Source: Lepidurus packardi (lineage: Eukaryota; Arthropoda; Branchiopoda; Notostraca; Triopsidae). From it: 64,000 bases of DNA. A model generated the notes under the pieces. That model ran no database searches, was not told the DNA's origin, and was given only the letters and a program-made list of their open reading frames with translations. This document shows positions 13,413 to 26,205 of this stretch, piece by piece. Each line of letters opens with the position of its first letter. Position 1 is the stretch's first letter. A program made the translations under genes and the position numbers. The DNA lies in contig JAKZAN010000005.1 in the NCBI GenBank assembly GCA_023053545.1, positions 10,540,001 through 10,604,000 of the forward strand, in the 5' to 3' direction.

Positions 13413-16337
13413 CGCCTTATTAATATCACTTTACTTTCTTATGACTCACAAAGACAGCTATGGGATATATAAACTTTGACACTTAAGATACATACATATT
13501 TATTATAAATGAATTACAGGGTTTAACAAGTAACCCCAGCGGTAAGGTAATGGAAACGGGAACCGTCACATAACTACCAGTTGTGTCACAAGATGGACAA
13601 TGGTGTCTTCGAATCGTAAAGAGAAAAATGTCTGTTGACATAAAATTCTCTTTGCTCAAAAATGCTACTATTATAGAAACAAATATGCATCTGTTCCAAT
13701 TGCCTTTAGTTTTTAAATATTGGTCCTTTTCCTGTTGATTCAGTATCTTTCGGATCTATTCTGGTAAAGTTTGTGTTCGATTTCTGCCTTCGATACTGTT
13801 GAAATGTTTTGCTGTGGACCGTGGAGAGGTCGTCTGTCCGTTTCAAGGAAATTTGATACAAATCTTACGATTCGTAGTGTCATTCCGGAGAGAGTTTAGA
13901 GTTTATTTTTACACCTACGGGACTCGCGTCCATGGGCTGAGTTTTGCAACGAACGTAGCAACGACCTTTGCACCTTTACTAAGATGTTCGTAATCCATTG
14001 CGTTGTTCAGGTCTTCTTCTGGGAACTCGAATCGTCGCTGTATGTAAGGGCAGCCAAGTTTTATATGTAACTCGCTATATGTAAGGCTTCAGTTCCTAGT
14101 ACAACCATCCGACGGAAGATTCTCGTTGCGTTGCTCTAATTTGAATGAGTTTTGGTAAAGTGTGAAAGTCTATGCGTACGTGGATAGCATGCTTACTGCC
14201 ATTTCTACCTTCACCACTGGGCTTCGAAAGCATTCAACCTTCTCTCTTTTGGTTGCCCTTATAATGTTTTGGATCGTCTGTAGGAATGATTCAAGCGTTC
14301 CCGTTTGGGTTGCAGGGGGAATGGACTAGTAGTCTAATTTGAGCCAGGAGTACTGGCGACTTCTGTCAACCTACGCAAACCTTCCCTTCACTTTCTCCTA
14401 AGACCCTAAACAGAGTATGTGGCCTGCTTATTTCCTCGCAGATCGGGAACTCGGTAACTAAAGGTGAGTGACGATTATCGTGGGTGTGCGGTTAATCAAG
14501 GTGACCTTAATACCCAAATGGAGTTAGGGCTTGAGGTACAGTACACTCCAACGCGTTTGGGTAATGTGGTTTACCTTAATCGGTTTAACGCACATTATAA
14601 CGGGGCTGTTAGAGTACCCTTTGTAGTACCTTGGTCCCTACTGAAGTACTCTTTGCGAGGATAACATTGAGGGGGCGTGACATTGACCCTTGTCTTGTAC
14701 GGGTCAGGATGATGTATTGCTTATGGCAGGGTTAGACCCAAGTAACCTATTTCACAGTATCTTTCCTTTTCTGATCTTTAGGTTAAAGAAAATAGCATTA
14801 TGTTTCACATGTGCGGTTCTGTTTTCGCTTTTTTGCACTTGTGCCTGGCCTCAGGTGACCAAACACGAGTTTGTAGCTGGTTTGTATATACCCTTTGCGT
14901 TTGGCCAGGACCACGCTTTCTCCCTCATTACTCGCTATACATGGCAAAAGATGGTTCCAAAGCACATAAAAGCTCCTTGCTATTCTCTAGTAAGGACTTT
15001 CAAAGGACCTGATCTACATGGCGCCTTAATTAGCTCAACTCTCTCTTTCTCTTGAAAGGCAGGCTGACACCAAAATAACTAATACGCGAGCTTTTTCGTA
15101 GTTTAGAGTACAACTTCCAAGCCCGATTTGAAAGACACGCTATATACGTAGGCGTATTCACATAAGTATCTAAAGTACGGATAGAAAGGGGAGACGGCAC
15201 GAGCAGTTTGTTATGGATTCCACTGGGGCGCTGGCGTTTCTTTACCTCACTGGGTGTGGGAGGAGTCACTTGTTGGATGCCCCAGGCGGTTGGAAGCTTT
15301 AACTTTAACTATCTCACCAACCGTTTGTCGTATAAAAAAACAAAATAATACACGTACGGGCTATATGTGTACGACCTTCGTAGCGTGGGTACGGCTTATT
15401 TATCGTGCTTTAAGTATATCAAGATTAAAAGACTGTATTGACAAGTTCGAGACATGCAAACCGTAGGCCCTCATGGAAGTTCTGTTATTTTTACAGCTGG
15501 AGGGAGTTCGGTTCAGTTGCGCCATAAACCCTTAAGCACATATTCTCCTAATTATATAATTAAGACAACACACTACACCATGAAATAACCAGATATTTCT
15601 ATAGTCAGAGAATATTGATCCTACAAGAACATACGGAGTAAGATTGTTTTTGTTTTGTTTTTAAGGGAGGAAAATTTTGTACGTCACCGAAGACCATTTT
15701 TTTTGTCTTTAAACTGTCATTTGTCAGAGCTAAACCGTCAATTGTTCTTTGATTTTTTAAATAAAAGTAAAATAAAGGTAAAGCAAGATCATGGGAATTT
15801 GTACAGGGGGAGTTCACTTGAGTTGTTTGTGCTTTTCGGTTTGAATAAATAAGGTTTTGAAGCTTGCTTCTAAGTTTGCCTTCAGTGGGTGTGCGGTTGA
15901 GATCGAATGACAGTGCCTGGGCTTTCGATGTCTTTTTTTCGTTTTGCTTTCTTCCACACACATTTCAAGACCTGCTCTAAAAAAATTTGATCGAGATCCA
16001 AATATTCATGAGAAAGCCTGGAATTAGGGAGTTGGAGTGAGTAGGGCACTTCGATCACAGCCACACGCGTTATGGGCAAGAAATCTAAATGTCGAATTTA
16101 CCACTCAGCCAATCTCATTAACGACAAAATCACAGATCCAACATAGCTTTAACAATTTCTATGCTGTATACAAGAGGATATCCTTGAAATGTCTGAACCG
16201 GCAGACAGGTAAAGGACGTTTCCTTTTTTTTTTCTTATTTTTACAAAAAAATTTAAAAATTGGCCCGTACAAGTTTCCCACTAGATGGCCCCGCTCCCCT
16301 CTCACTATGTTTCTCTTGGAGTCATGAGTGGGTCTCG
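13413..16337. other. Intergenic region between two 3' ends
   Basis: This stretch separates the convergent 3' ends of the aminopeptidase (+) and CYP307 (-). Open frames here, the longest being 121 codons at 14690-15055, lack splice-consistent neighbours or recognisable motifs. Nothing else supportable was seen. Confidence 0.55.
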
Positions 16338-18195
16338 TTAGTGGTGTGTTGATGCTGCTGTTAGCAGAACCGGAAAGGCATCAGGCGCTACTGCTACACA
16401 CGCTTTGGGCAGATGAATCGACGAAGGATCTGGTGACGTCATGTCGAAGTTCTGGAGGAGGGTGGCCAAGGCGACGAATGTGACGTGCTGGACTAACCGG
16501 TATCCCATACAAGCGCGTTTTCCCGTGCTGAAGGGGATAAAGTACTCGGGTTTGTGGATTTTCCCGCCTTTGATGAAACGCAAAGGTTCAAACTGTAATG
16601 GATTGTCCCAGTAGGCGGCGCTCATGTTGAGTTCATAGTTGTTGAGGAATACCATGGTGCCCTCTTGGATGTCGTATCCTATCATCAAAGAATGTCAAAT
16701 CCAGTTGAGTTAGGTAACTATGTTGTTAGTGTTTATAAAGGGTCGACTGTTTTTTTACCTGCAATGGATGTATCTTGCATAGCGACATGGGGGACTATGG
16801 GTGAGGAGGATAGACGAAGGGTTTCCAAGATGACTGCTTCTGTGTAGAGCATCTGGGACCGGTCCTCCAAGACGATGGGTCGGGTGCCACCGGTGACTTT
16901 GAAGATTTCGTGTTGGATGTTTTTAAGGGCCTCGGGGTTGCGACACAGCTCTCCGACAACGCGCATGAGCAGGTTGCCGATGGCTGAGTGGCCGCCCAAG
17001 AAGTCTTCCAGTTCGAAGAGGATGTGGTCCCAGTTGAGGGACCCGTGGTCCTCCTTCCCGGCCACATTCTCTAGTTGCGCCAGCAAGGCGTCAGTGAAAT
17101 CGCGGATATGCGTTTTGTCGAAAGAGTTGCGATGCTGTTCAATGATACGCTTCAAGATGAAGTCGCGGATATCTTGGCCCCATGTGGTGAGTGTCTCCAT
17201 GTGCCGTTTATACGCGGGCAAAAGCCAGGGTAGAAAGTCAACCGCGTAACCCTGATTGATGTCCCAAAAGATCAAGTCAAATTGGCGAACCATTTTCTGG
17301 AAGTTGACGTCGTGGTAGTCGAAGCGAGCGCTGCACATGTAGTGGCTGAAGACGTTAGCGCACATAGCCAACAAGGTAGGCTTGAGGTCGGCCGGCCTGC
17401 CTGCCAATTTGTGTAGTTCCTGTACCATTTCGGAACTTTCAGCTGAGAGGACTTGGCTTAGGGTCTCGAACTGCATGGATGTCGGGCGGGGATGACAGTA
17501 GTGGCGGGCAATGGAACGGCGAGCCTTTTGCAAGTCCGACCAATCGCACAAAGCCAAAGCTGTTCGCAAAAAAATATAGTAAATTAGGAATTCGTTAAGC
17601 AATACCCCAGTTTTTTCTATCTAAATCTGCCCAATTTCAAGAAAATGGGATCGGTTTGGTTTCTGAGAGACAGAAAACGTACCAGAGTTGATAAGGGAAT
17701 CAAGGTCAGGGTCTGATTGGATGAGGCGTAGAGAGAGATTTTCGTCTGCTGTCTAGCCAAGGTTACGTCTTTGATCGCCGACTGGAATCTCTGGTGAATC
17801 CCAAGTGGGGATTCCGCCATTCACAAAGCTTTATAAAAAAGACTTGTGCCTTGCTACTACTTTCCAGAGAAATTTAAGCTTTCGCAAGACCGCTGGCAGA
17901 AATCTTCCAAGGGCATAGGTCAAAGCCACTTTTTTCGTGAAATAAGTTTTTTGGAGTGGGTTAGACATTTTTTAAATATTTGTGATCTATTGCTAAGCCC
18001 GGTGATGGTCGCTTAAGACAGGGAGAAGACGTAGGAGGTTATTAGGAAGACTTGACGGATTTTAGAAATGTGGACGTATTAATAGGTAATAGATCTGATA
18101 TGATATAACGTACCGTGGTTGCAATTCTGATGCCACAAAAAGTGATAGTCAATAAAGAAGAGGCAACGAGCTATGTTCAATCCCCTACTAAATTG

Positions 18196-18244
<49 letters not shown>

Positions 18245-19255
18245 ATGCTAATCCCAACACAATTTCTGCAAAGATTTCAGGGAGATCCCATTAGTGCATT
18301 TGCGGCCTTTGCATAGAAAGGCAAGTAGATAGCTTGGGAATTCTGCGGGAAGTAATTAGCTAGTAAAATGTATTGTCTGGCAGTAACTTATTTCTGTTGT
18401 AAGAAATTGGGAGCTAAGAAACAACGCAAGGAAGAAATATGCGGAAATTTTGGGACAGTTGAATTTTGGGACAGTTGGGGAAATTTCTGCCGCAAGTAAT
18501 AGAAGATGTTCGTTTCCTACTTTCGAAAGATTTCAAGAATAAAGACTTGTTTTGATAACTCTGACATTTTTTCAGCAATTCTAGGAAACCTAGGTCAAGT
18601 AATCTTGCAAGAAATTGGGAACATTTTGCAGGAATAGCTTTTAAACTATGTTCTGTGTCCTTTGCTGCATTCTAGCTAAATTCTAACGAAGAAGAAAAGA
18701 AAAGGGGTACTTACAGTTATCGCGGTCTCCGCCGAAGAGTTTGTGGTAACGAATGAAGTTGGGTCGTCCACCGAAATGGGGACCTTTGGTGATAAGTACT
18801 TCTTTGATGAGAGAGAACGAGTTGGCGATAACGCAGGGCGTGGTGCCGAGCGTGATGGCAAACAGGTCACCGTAAACTTTGGACATTTCTGTGAAGCCTT
18901 CGAAGGGGACGTCGTAGCGCGCGAGCAGGTGCAAGCTGCCTAGAATGGGCCAAGGGTACGGACCGGGGGGTTTTCCCAACGGGACAACAGCAACGGCGGT
19001 CAATGTCGAGTCTGACGAACGGCTCGCGCCAGTGACGGGTTCATCGTCATCGCTCGATGTATCGGTAGTGGAGCTGGCTCTAGCCGCTGAGTTGCTTTTG
19101 TTGACTTTAACGCTACCCAACTTTGTGAGGTGGACTAGACGCCGAGCATGCTTGCATTGGGACGCGTTAAGGATGGCAGTCACGGTAGCTAGAAGGGTAA
19201 CGACACCAGCCAGCCATAACGTGGCAGAATTGATTGTTGCGAAGACGCTGTCCAT
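16338..19255 (-). CDS. CYP307: Cytochrome P450 CYP307 (Spook/Spookier type)
   Basis: In arthropods CYP307 enzymes act in the 'black box' steps that convert 7-dehydrocholesterol toward ketodiol in ecdysteroid synthesis. Exons in coding order: 19255-18715, 17559-16759, 16678-16338, all GT-AG, phases 1 and 1, about 560 aa. A hydrophobic N-terminal segment (residues about 12-30) is followed by a Ser/Thr-rich linker, then a proline hinge P-P-G-P-Y-P-W-P. Spook signatures are strong: H-K-L-F-G-G-D-R-D-N-S-L-A-L-C-D-W across the exon 1/2 junction, and S-S-S-P-I-V-P-H-V-A. The K-helix is E-T-L-R (426-429) and the heme loop F-S-T-G-K-R-A-C-M-G has Cys504. The I-helix reads G-G-H-S-A without the usual catalytic threonine, as in known CYP307s. 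The meander reads F-E-P-L-R-F. A TATATA near 19390 is a possible TATA box. The gene looks intact. Confidence 0.93.
18134..18240 (+). mobile_element. Short poly(A) retro-insertion with 8-bp TSD
   Basis: A 62-nt body (18134-18195) followed by 45 uninterrupted A residues (18196-18240) is bracketed by identical 8-bp copies of TCTGATGC (18126-18133 and 18241-18248). The body holds AATAAA at 18151-18156. This is the form of a severely 5'-truncated, target-primed reverse-transcribed RNA, either an mRNA 3' end or a SINE/LINE tail. It lies antisense in intron 1 of CYP307. The perfect target duplication and pure A tract suggest a young insertion. The source RNA was not identified. Confidence 0.75.
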
Positions 19256-19896
19256 GACTTTGAAGAAAAAAGTTGGTCGGCGTTGAAACAGAAAGTTAAG
19301 GTTAAGATTGTGTAGACCGTACTACAACACCCAAGGAAATCGGTAGTATAGACGCTTTTACTGACGTTTCTACTTCACCGTTCCGTCCTGGTGTATATAC
19401 CACCTTGCAGGTCGCAAGAGCAACTGCAGCTCAGTGCACTTGGCCGCTCGAATTTACGCTGTCCGGTGGCATCGGCTTCCTTCGCATGGGGCACACACTA
19501 CGTCACCTGACCAATAGGAGGACCGGGACAATCAAGCGGACAATATACCTTTTATGCAACACTTAAGGGCGGTAGTATAGAAGCAGGTGCCCTTCCCTCC
19601 TGCCCTCCCTCCCCCCCTTCTTTTTACCCTAAAGAAAGTGCCGAAGATGAAATAAGGAAATATCACCTTATATACCAACTCCACTTGTATAACCCGACTC
19701 CGGGCACCCAACCAACATATTGACTGAAAACGTAGTACCAACTCCATGTTCCCAGCAAAATCCAGCCCGTTGACGTTGGTGTTTCGCGTGTTTGTAGCTT
19801 CGCCATTCCTCTTGTAAGAACTCAGCCGTTCTGGAGTTCATTAGTAACTTTCAAGTCTTTCAGGTAAGGTGTTTTACACTACTCAACATCACTGTA

Positions 19897-21200
19897 TTAG
19901 GACAATGTTACCATACTATTAGTACTATAAGTACTAATAGTATGCCAGGGTGGGAGGCCAGGGTGGGATGGGTTAGGCAGGGAGGAGGTGGTTGGGGGTC
20001 TTGGGTGCGTGGCGAAACTGGCTTTCAAAGATGTGAGTAATTTGAAGATGTCGTTTAGTCTCAAGGAAGATGTGTGGATGTCCTGGCAAATGAGCTCGGC
20101 AGACAAGGGAGTTCCCGTGTAACCTTCACTTGTAATTGTTAGGCCTTCCCTGCAGGCTTACCTTTGAAAAGGGAATTTTTCAAGCATATTATATATGAAC
20201 TTGGAATGTGGACACTTCTAAAGGGGAATGAGCAAGTACATCGAGTTGGAAGGTTTCCGTCCATCCATCAGTGGTGGGAGACTTGTCATAATATCCGCGC
20301 GGGGGCCCCCGTCAAAGCCTACTGATAATGAAGCTGTTTTGTCGGTTTAAAAGGGGTGTTAGGGGTGAGGTAATACGACGCGAGGCTAACATCACGAACC
20401 GGGAGGGTAAGCTTACGCGAACAAGATTAAAGTCGAGACTATCTAAGACAATGCCACAGTGTAAGTACAAGGGATAGGGGGCCTCTAGACTGACTGTAAT
20501 GTACGTGTTTTCTTCGATTCTATTGATAGATGTGGATATTGCCGTGTAGCTAGACGTTCTCGCACTTTGTTGCCCTCCGGTGAAGCTTACCTTTAAAACT
20601 AAATGCTTGGTCCTATTTATATTACTTAGAAAGTTCGCGAAAGTTTCCAAGAAATTATCTACGTCACAGTAATGGAATGAGACTTTCTGCAAAACTACAT
20701 TGGGTAACGGTTTCTGTCATAAAAAATTTTGGCAAAGCATTTAAGTAGGGAAAAGTAGCTTAGGGTACTTACATGCAACGAAATGTTTGCATAAGTTTCG
20801 GTTAACGTTGAACAGTACAAGGGTCTTGGGCAATAACTTTTTTTTTTTTTTTAAACTGTCTGAGTGAACTATTAAGTGACCTCCAGACGAAGGTAGGCGG
20901 TTTGTCTTTACCTTGTATCTTGAAAATGGAATACCCATCGCATGTGAGCGAATATGCATACTAACATGTTCTATCGACAAGCTGTAGTGCGGCTTTTATC
21001 AATGAAACCGCGACCACCTGGTCCAAAGGAAATTTATTATAGCCTTCAATCAATTCAGCTTCCTTTTTGCCCGAGCGAGTGTCTTTCACGTCCCATGTGC
21101 TGATGAAAGGCACCAACAAGACCACAAATCTGCCAATCAAGGAAGCGGTATATAACGTTAAGCTGCAAGAACTCGATAGACTAAACGAGTTTTCATTCAA
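19897..21200 (-). CDS. Unrecognised, probably multi-exon gene
   Basis: Several minus-strand segments read like protein and end at good splice sites, but the model is incomplete. The best exon runs from about 20694 to 20421: it has an acceptor near 20697, stays open for about 90 codons and ends L-D-F-N-L-V-R at a GTAAGC donor. A preceding segment (about 20837-20772) ends at a strong GTAAGT donor. A following one (20219-20171) has a TTCCCCTTTAG acceptor, joins in phase 0 and ends at GTAAGC. A last stretch (about 20135-19897) begins S-E-G-Y-T-G-T and turns into a Pro/Ser/Thr-rich tail. The segment at 21200-20961 includes a hydrophobic stretch. The exon order upstream of 20837 and one 33-nt 'intron' near 20138-20170 are doubtful. 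I recognise no domain. Confidence 0.4.
19912..19944. repeat. Perfect 15-bp palindrome with 3-nt loop
   Basis: CATACTATTAGTACT (19912-19926) is followed by ATA and then its exact reverse complement (19930-19944). It can form a hairpin in DNA or RNA. It lies near the 3' end of the uncertain gene at 19.9-21.2 kb and is followed by two copies of CCAGGGTGGGA. Confidence 0.7.
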
Positions 21201-22068
21201 GCTAGAAAGCGTTTACCACACCTATTCGCCAATCATGTGATGCATTCATACGATTACTTGTTAAGCTTCAAATCAGCAGCCCCAAATGTCGCTCGCTTTT
21301 TTTATTTCTTTTTATTATGAGTGTGCAATCAATTCTTCCATTAGCAGCCTCGGATTCTTAGAAGCACTTCTTGGTGGGCGTGGCTTTTACCATATGAACT
21401 TGACTTTGTGCTAATCTGAGGGCCAAAACCGTGACTAATGTATGCAAACAACCGCATTTGCTTATCTCTTCCCAGTCATCTGCAATACTTTTATTGAACC
21501 GTGTGGAAGCACTCAAGTAGAATACCATCCACCATTGACACTGTATAGTAGAGTCTTATAGATGATCATTACACTTATGTCGCATGAGCTTTACAAACGG
21601 GGATTTCCCTGTTAATTACGACGAATAGAGTACTGAGATCTGGTCCCTTTGTTATACGGTAATCTTTGGAGAGTAATTGATAACAAGAAAAGGTTATGTC
21701 AAGGTTGGGGAATTATCGGGATAACTAACAGGTTACCCATTACGGCGATGAAACAGGTCCCCAACATAAGGAGAGTTGCTAGACAGAACGGCATTGCTAC
21801 AGCATTTAGGCTATTGCAACATATTGGTATCTTGCAACATAGACAAGGCCCAATAATTCACTTGTATTTATTTTCTCAAGGGACCAAATTGGTTAGTTTT
21901 CTAACCATTTACGGCCACAGGCCATTAGTTTTTAATGATATTTTAATCTTTCGACCTTTAGGTCTTGTGACGACACTTGAATATATGTCCCTCAAAATTT
22001 TTAACCTCTGTTCCTCAGATACGTTTCTACTACAGCCATGGTAGTTAACATACTGAAAAACTACAGTA

Positions 22069-22208
22069 GTAAGCAACTCGTTCGAATGGCTAGTTTTACT
22101 TTCAAAAGTTCATTGAAATGAGCAATCGTAATCAAACTATGTAAGCAAGTCGTTCAAATGGCTAGTTTTACTTTCAAAAGTTCATTGAAATGAGCTATCG
22201 TAATCATC
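22069..22208. repeat. Two-copy 72-bp tandem repeat
   Basis: Two near-identical units start at 22069 and 22141, both containing the block GGCTAGTTTTACTTTCAAAA and AGTTCATTGAAATGAG. Only a few substitutions separate them, so the duplication is fairly recent. No coding association is visible. Confidence 0.75.
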
Positions 22209-25200
22209 AAAGTGTGAATGTCTAATTGGTGCATTTATGAATTAGATCCTCTCTTTAATTGACATCCTAAGTTTAGCATCTTTTACAATACTATACGGTA
22301 ATGTACGGTACTACGATACTATTACGATATTTTACTTGTAAATTGTAAATTCTGGAAAAAAAATATTTTAGAAATTGTATACTTGCGTGTAGATTCTGCA
22401 TTTATGTTATGTAGTACAACTTAGTTTTAATTTTACAGTTCTTTATTGGCGTAAAAGGTACACCGGGAACAAAAACATGGTACTGTGTGTATTAGCGGTC
22501 CAAAGAAACTGTACTACATCTTGTGGCTATCCCTAACTTGGGGATGTGTAGTGTTGCTGTGATGCGTAAGGCGTTAAAGGGTCAGCACATTATTCATATC
22601 TCGATAGCTATGAGAATTAGGTATATAATTTATTATACCAAACTTCTTGTTAAGGCTATCTGTAAAGTATTGGAGCAAACAAAATCGTTATTCAGTTTAT
22701 TTTGAATGCATCTTTGATCCCAGTTTTTCATTTGCTCGCCTTGTAACCTAATCTCAAAATTAAATCCTCTTCCCAAATTAAGATGGGGAAAGACCAAACA
22801 GAGCTAAGGAATGGTAAATAAGGTGGTTTTAAAGTTTAATTTCATGTCAAATCACTGAGCGCTGTACTGGGACTCTCGATACGCCTGCAGGGGGATTGAT
22901 ACTATCGTTACTAACTCGTGTGTTATTGTTGTTGTTTTTATAGAATATGCTTAATTTGGAATTTTATGGGGGCCGTTAAATGGAAATGGAAAAAAGAAAG
23001 CTAGGAGCCGTTGATTCCAAAGACGGCTATGGTTTAACATAATTTTCTATTCTTCATAATTCAAGGAAAACCGATAACGATTGGAGTAAACAATCTGGTG
23101 ATGTAGGTCAACTTCTCGTGCCCTTTTATTGGTTTGCCCGCGTTTTCTTGAGCAAAGTTGCGCTTAGGCGCCGCAAGCTAGACTCTAGTAACACGTGTAA
23201 ACATGTCTCGATGTACCCATCCCTACAATCCGACCCGTCTTCGCAGAACATTCCAGGCCTCTCTTATTGCGCCATTTACGGTAAACATGGCCGTTTTATT
23301 AACCCATAACGTAAAGTCCGCCCCTTTCACCCTTTACACGTTAAGCATACTTTCTCCACACGAAAACAAAAGCTGTTTACCTCTTCTACTGCAACTAAGC
23401 AATGAACGTTCATGCGAAGAACGATTAGGACGAATTGCAACCTGACGTAGGCAATACAAATAAAATAGTTTGAAAAAACACTTCAATCACAAGATCTCAG
23501 TCACAACGAATCAGTTTTCCCGAAATTGATTTCAGTATTATTTATTTACTGGATTTTACTAGTGTGTAACAATTTTAGCTAATTTATCCTTAGAAATTTA
23601 AACTAGAAAAACTTTGGCTCTTGTTTCGGTATTACTGTATTCGTTTCATGTGTCTAGAAAGAATACATCGACAAAATTACTCCAATTACTGCAGGATCCT
23701 AGAAAAGTATGTTTGGCTGGAGTTCTGTTGGAATAGCGCCATGACACTACTGTTATGTAATGCAATTGACACGCAGCGTCAGCCGTTATATCTGTAATTT
23801 AGTAATCCTAAGTATTTTCGATCTTGTTTACAGTTCTTGAAGGCAGGCATGTGCACTTATTTTTACTAAGGGACGGGTAATCTGGTTAAGTCTCAAAACA
23901 AGTGGACGAGTGATGTGTGTAAGTATGTTTATGTTTAGATCCGTTAGCTTTCTATTCAACACACCGTTATGATCTCGCTTCCGGGGTTACGTCATTCTTG
24001 GCAACGCTTCCCCACATGTATTTTTCTCTGTTTTGAAAAAAGATTTCACAAGAACGAGGTCTTACTTTCCAGAACATGTTTCCATGTATGCTTCTAGGTG
24101 CAAGAATACGCTGCAGTGTGCCGACTTGGGAAAGTAACTCTGCGTTCTCTGGTCTTTCGTACTATTAAGTGTGAATGTGTGAACCAAGTGACATGGCGAA
24201 GGATAAGAAAACTAAAAAAAGGACAAGAAATAGGTCACATTGGACTTCCTAATTAGGACCTCCTCGTAGTAAATCTTGGTGAATGAACCCACTAATAACA
24301 AATGCCCCCAACAGAATCGCTTCTGAGAAACAAGTTTATTCCCATTAGTACAGCTATGCACATACGAAACTTAAAACACAACCTGAAATTACTGCTGGCC
24401 AGACCTTTTTCGCAGATCCAATGTTCCTTTTTCTTTTGGTCCAATATAAAACGCTTTTGAATCATGTTTGGGTCGATACTTGAGAGCGAAGAGGAACTCG
24501 TCGCTCTAACAGTAAATTTGAAACCAATTCCGTATAGCAAATTGGGGGTATATTTCGTATACAATTCGACAGAAGATGTTAGGCAAAAGGGGATTAGCTG
24601 AGTTCCAAATTGTACCGCGTGGTTACAAAGCTTCCGCATTGCTGCGTAGTTCAAGGTGAAAAAGAGCCTCCAGCTGGTGAAAAATAGTTGGACTAGCAAT
24701 TTCTCTAGAGATTAACTGTTTTGTCTTGCTATTATCTCCGTCCAATTTGAGAAAAATGATTAAAACATAAGAACAACCAACATTGTAGCATACTTGGCTC
24801 TGGTTCTTCGCCTGGTTTTGTTCCCGTTGTGTTACCAGAGAAGAAACCTTAAAGAACGAGAGCAAAGCCTGGAAGCCTGCCTTCACCTTGACCGTACGTC
24901 CTGGTCTGGTTGAAATGAGAGGCAAAACATTGCTCAACTTCCACAAGGAGGATTCGGATAGTATCCCAACCATGTCTTGCTACCAGGGCATCTTCTCCGA
25001 CCACACGAAATTTACCAGCAGGGAAATACCAGGGTGAAAAGCGAAAGTCGGGAGGTTGAAACATCCAAAACAGGGAACATCCAAATCCATTTTTGTTTCT
25101 CCTGTCGTAGACCAAAAGGGCCAAATTCGTAAGGGATCGGGACTCTTATGAGGCCTTGAGGAGATTTCGCAGATTTGTCCCGATTCTAAAAATAGATAGG

Positions 25201-25865
25201 GGAGTCTCACCATTTAACACATGTCTAGACGAAAGATTTGCCTCGATCATTAGAACCTTCCTCAGGGGGCTTAACTAAGAAGGTTAATGAAACAAACCAC
25301 GTCCATTTTGATGACAAAAGTAGTACAGAATCTGTTACCCCTTTTCATCCCCTTTTGGCGAACCCATGAGGGGCGTACATGGGGGAAATGGTTTGGGGGA
25401 TTGTTTGCGTCTGCGTCGAGAACATTCTGCAGAAAAGCGCACGGAGGGGGGTGAAAGAATCTTCAAACCCGTTGGTACCATGTAATCATCTCTTGATTAC
25501 CTTTCTCTTGGCCCAGTCGCTCTTCTCAACGAATTATTGGCCATTAAAAGATGCCCCCCTTTTCACACATATCACGCTTCAACTTTGTTACTTACCAAAA
25601 GAACCTTCCTGGCTTTCTAATCATGACGTAGAGTACAACCAAGGAAAGGTGGTTCCCAACACTTAAAAAGCCTACTTACGTTTTTACCCGGTAGGAAGTT
25701 CAGTGGGTCCGAAAAACTGTGGTGGTAAATTCCAACCATTTTTTTAATTATTATTTTTATAGATAACCTTTTCATGACACGAATACGCAAAACGTAGCTT
25801 GAACTATTATGTCAGAGCTAAAACGTTCGACGGCAAGGGAATCTCGCCTCAAGCAATGAATACAC

Positions 25866-26205
25866 GTGTGGTCGCTAGAGTGATCACCGTATCAGGAATG
25901 ATCATTGGGTGCACTGAAAGTCGCAACCTATTTTGCTTGAGGGCGGTTTAGGTGTCGAACCACATACTGAAAGTATACTCAGACGTAATTTTTTAAAAAT
26001 TATGTTTAGAATTAGGAGTGTGGTCTCTAGCGTGATCGTAGTGTCCCCAGAGGAATGATCATAATATCATAGGATTCTATGAGCATATGATCATACGATT
26101 GGGTGCACCGTTTAGTCTTCTGAATCCCAACCATTTTAGTTTAGGGCGATTTAAGCGTCAAATCACACACTGACGCTATATTCAAACTTATGCTTTTTAG
26201 AAATA
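25866..26205. repeat. Two diverged tandem copies of a ~150-190 bp unit
   Basis: Copy 1 (from 25866) and copy 2 (from 26018) share GTGTGGTC-CTAG-GTGATC at the start, GGAATGATCAT and TTGGGTGCAC in the middle, and ACTGA-TAT-TCA-AC near the end. Copy 2 carries about 40 extra bases of TGATCAT-like palindromic sequence. An old tandem duplication or a fragment of a dispersed repeat would explain it. Confidence 0.55.

Noticed and set aside
14685..14708. TGACCC-(N)11-GGGTCA palindrome as a nuclear-receptor or ecdysone response element
   Set aside because: The spacing does not match known EcR/USP elements and six-base half-sites are expected by chance in this length.
14690..15055. 121-codon plus-strand open frame with hydrophobic segments
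   Set aside because: No recognisable family, no matching splice neighbours, and a shorter alternative frame overlaps it; reads like chance in AT-rich DNA.
20138..20170. A 33-nt intron (or a 12-nt one within it) in the unrecognised gene
   Set aside because: Shorter than any well-supported intron here (minimum about 51 nt); kept only as a doubtful part of that model.
24292..25213. Cluster of minus-strand open frames of 77-135 codons
   Set aside because: Overlapping frames with no consistent exon chain, no motif and no clear poly(A) signal.
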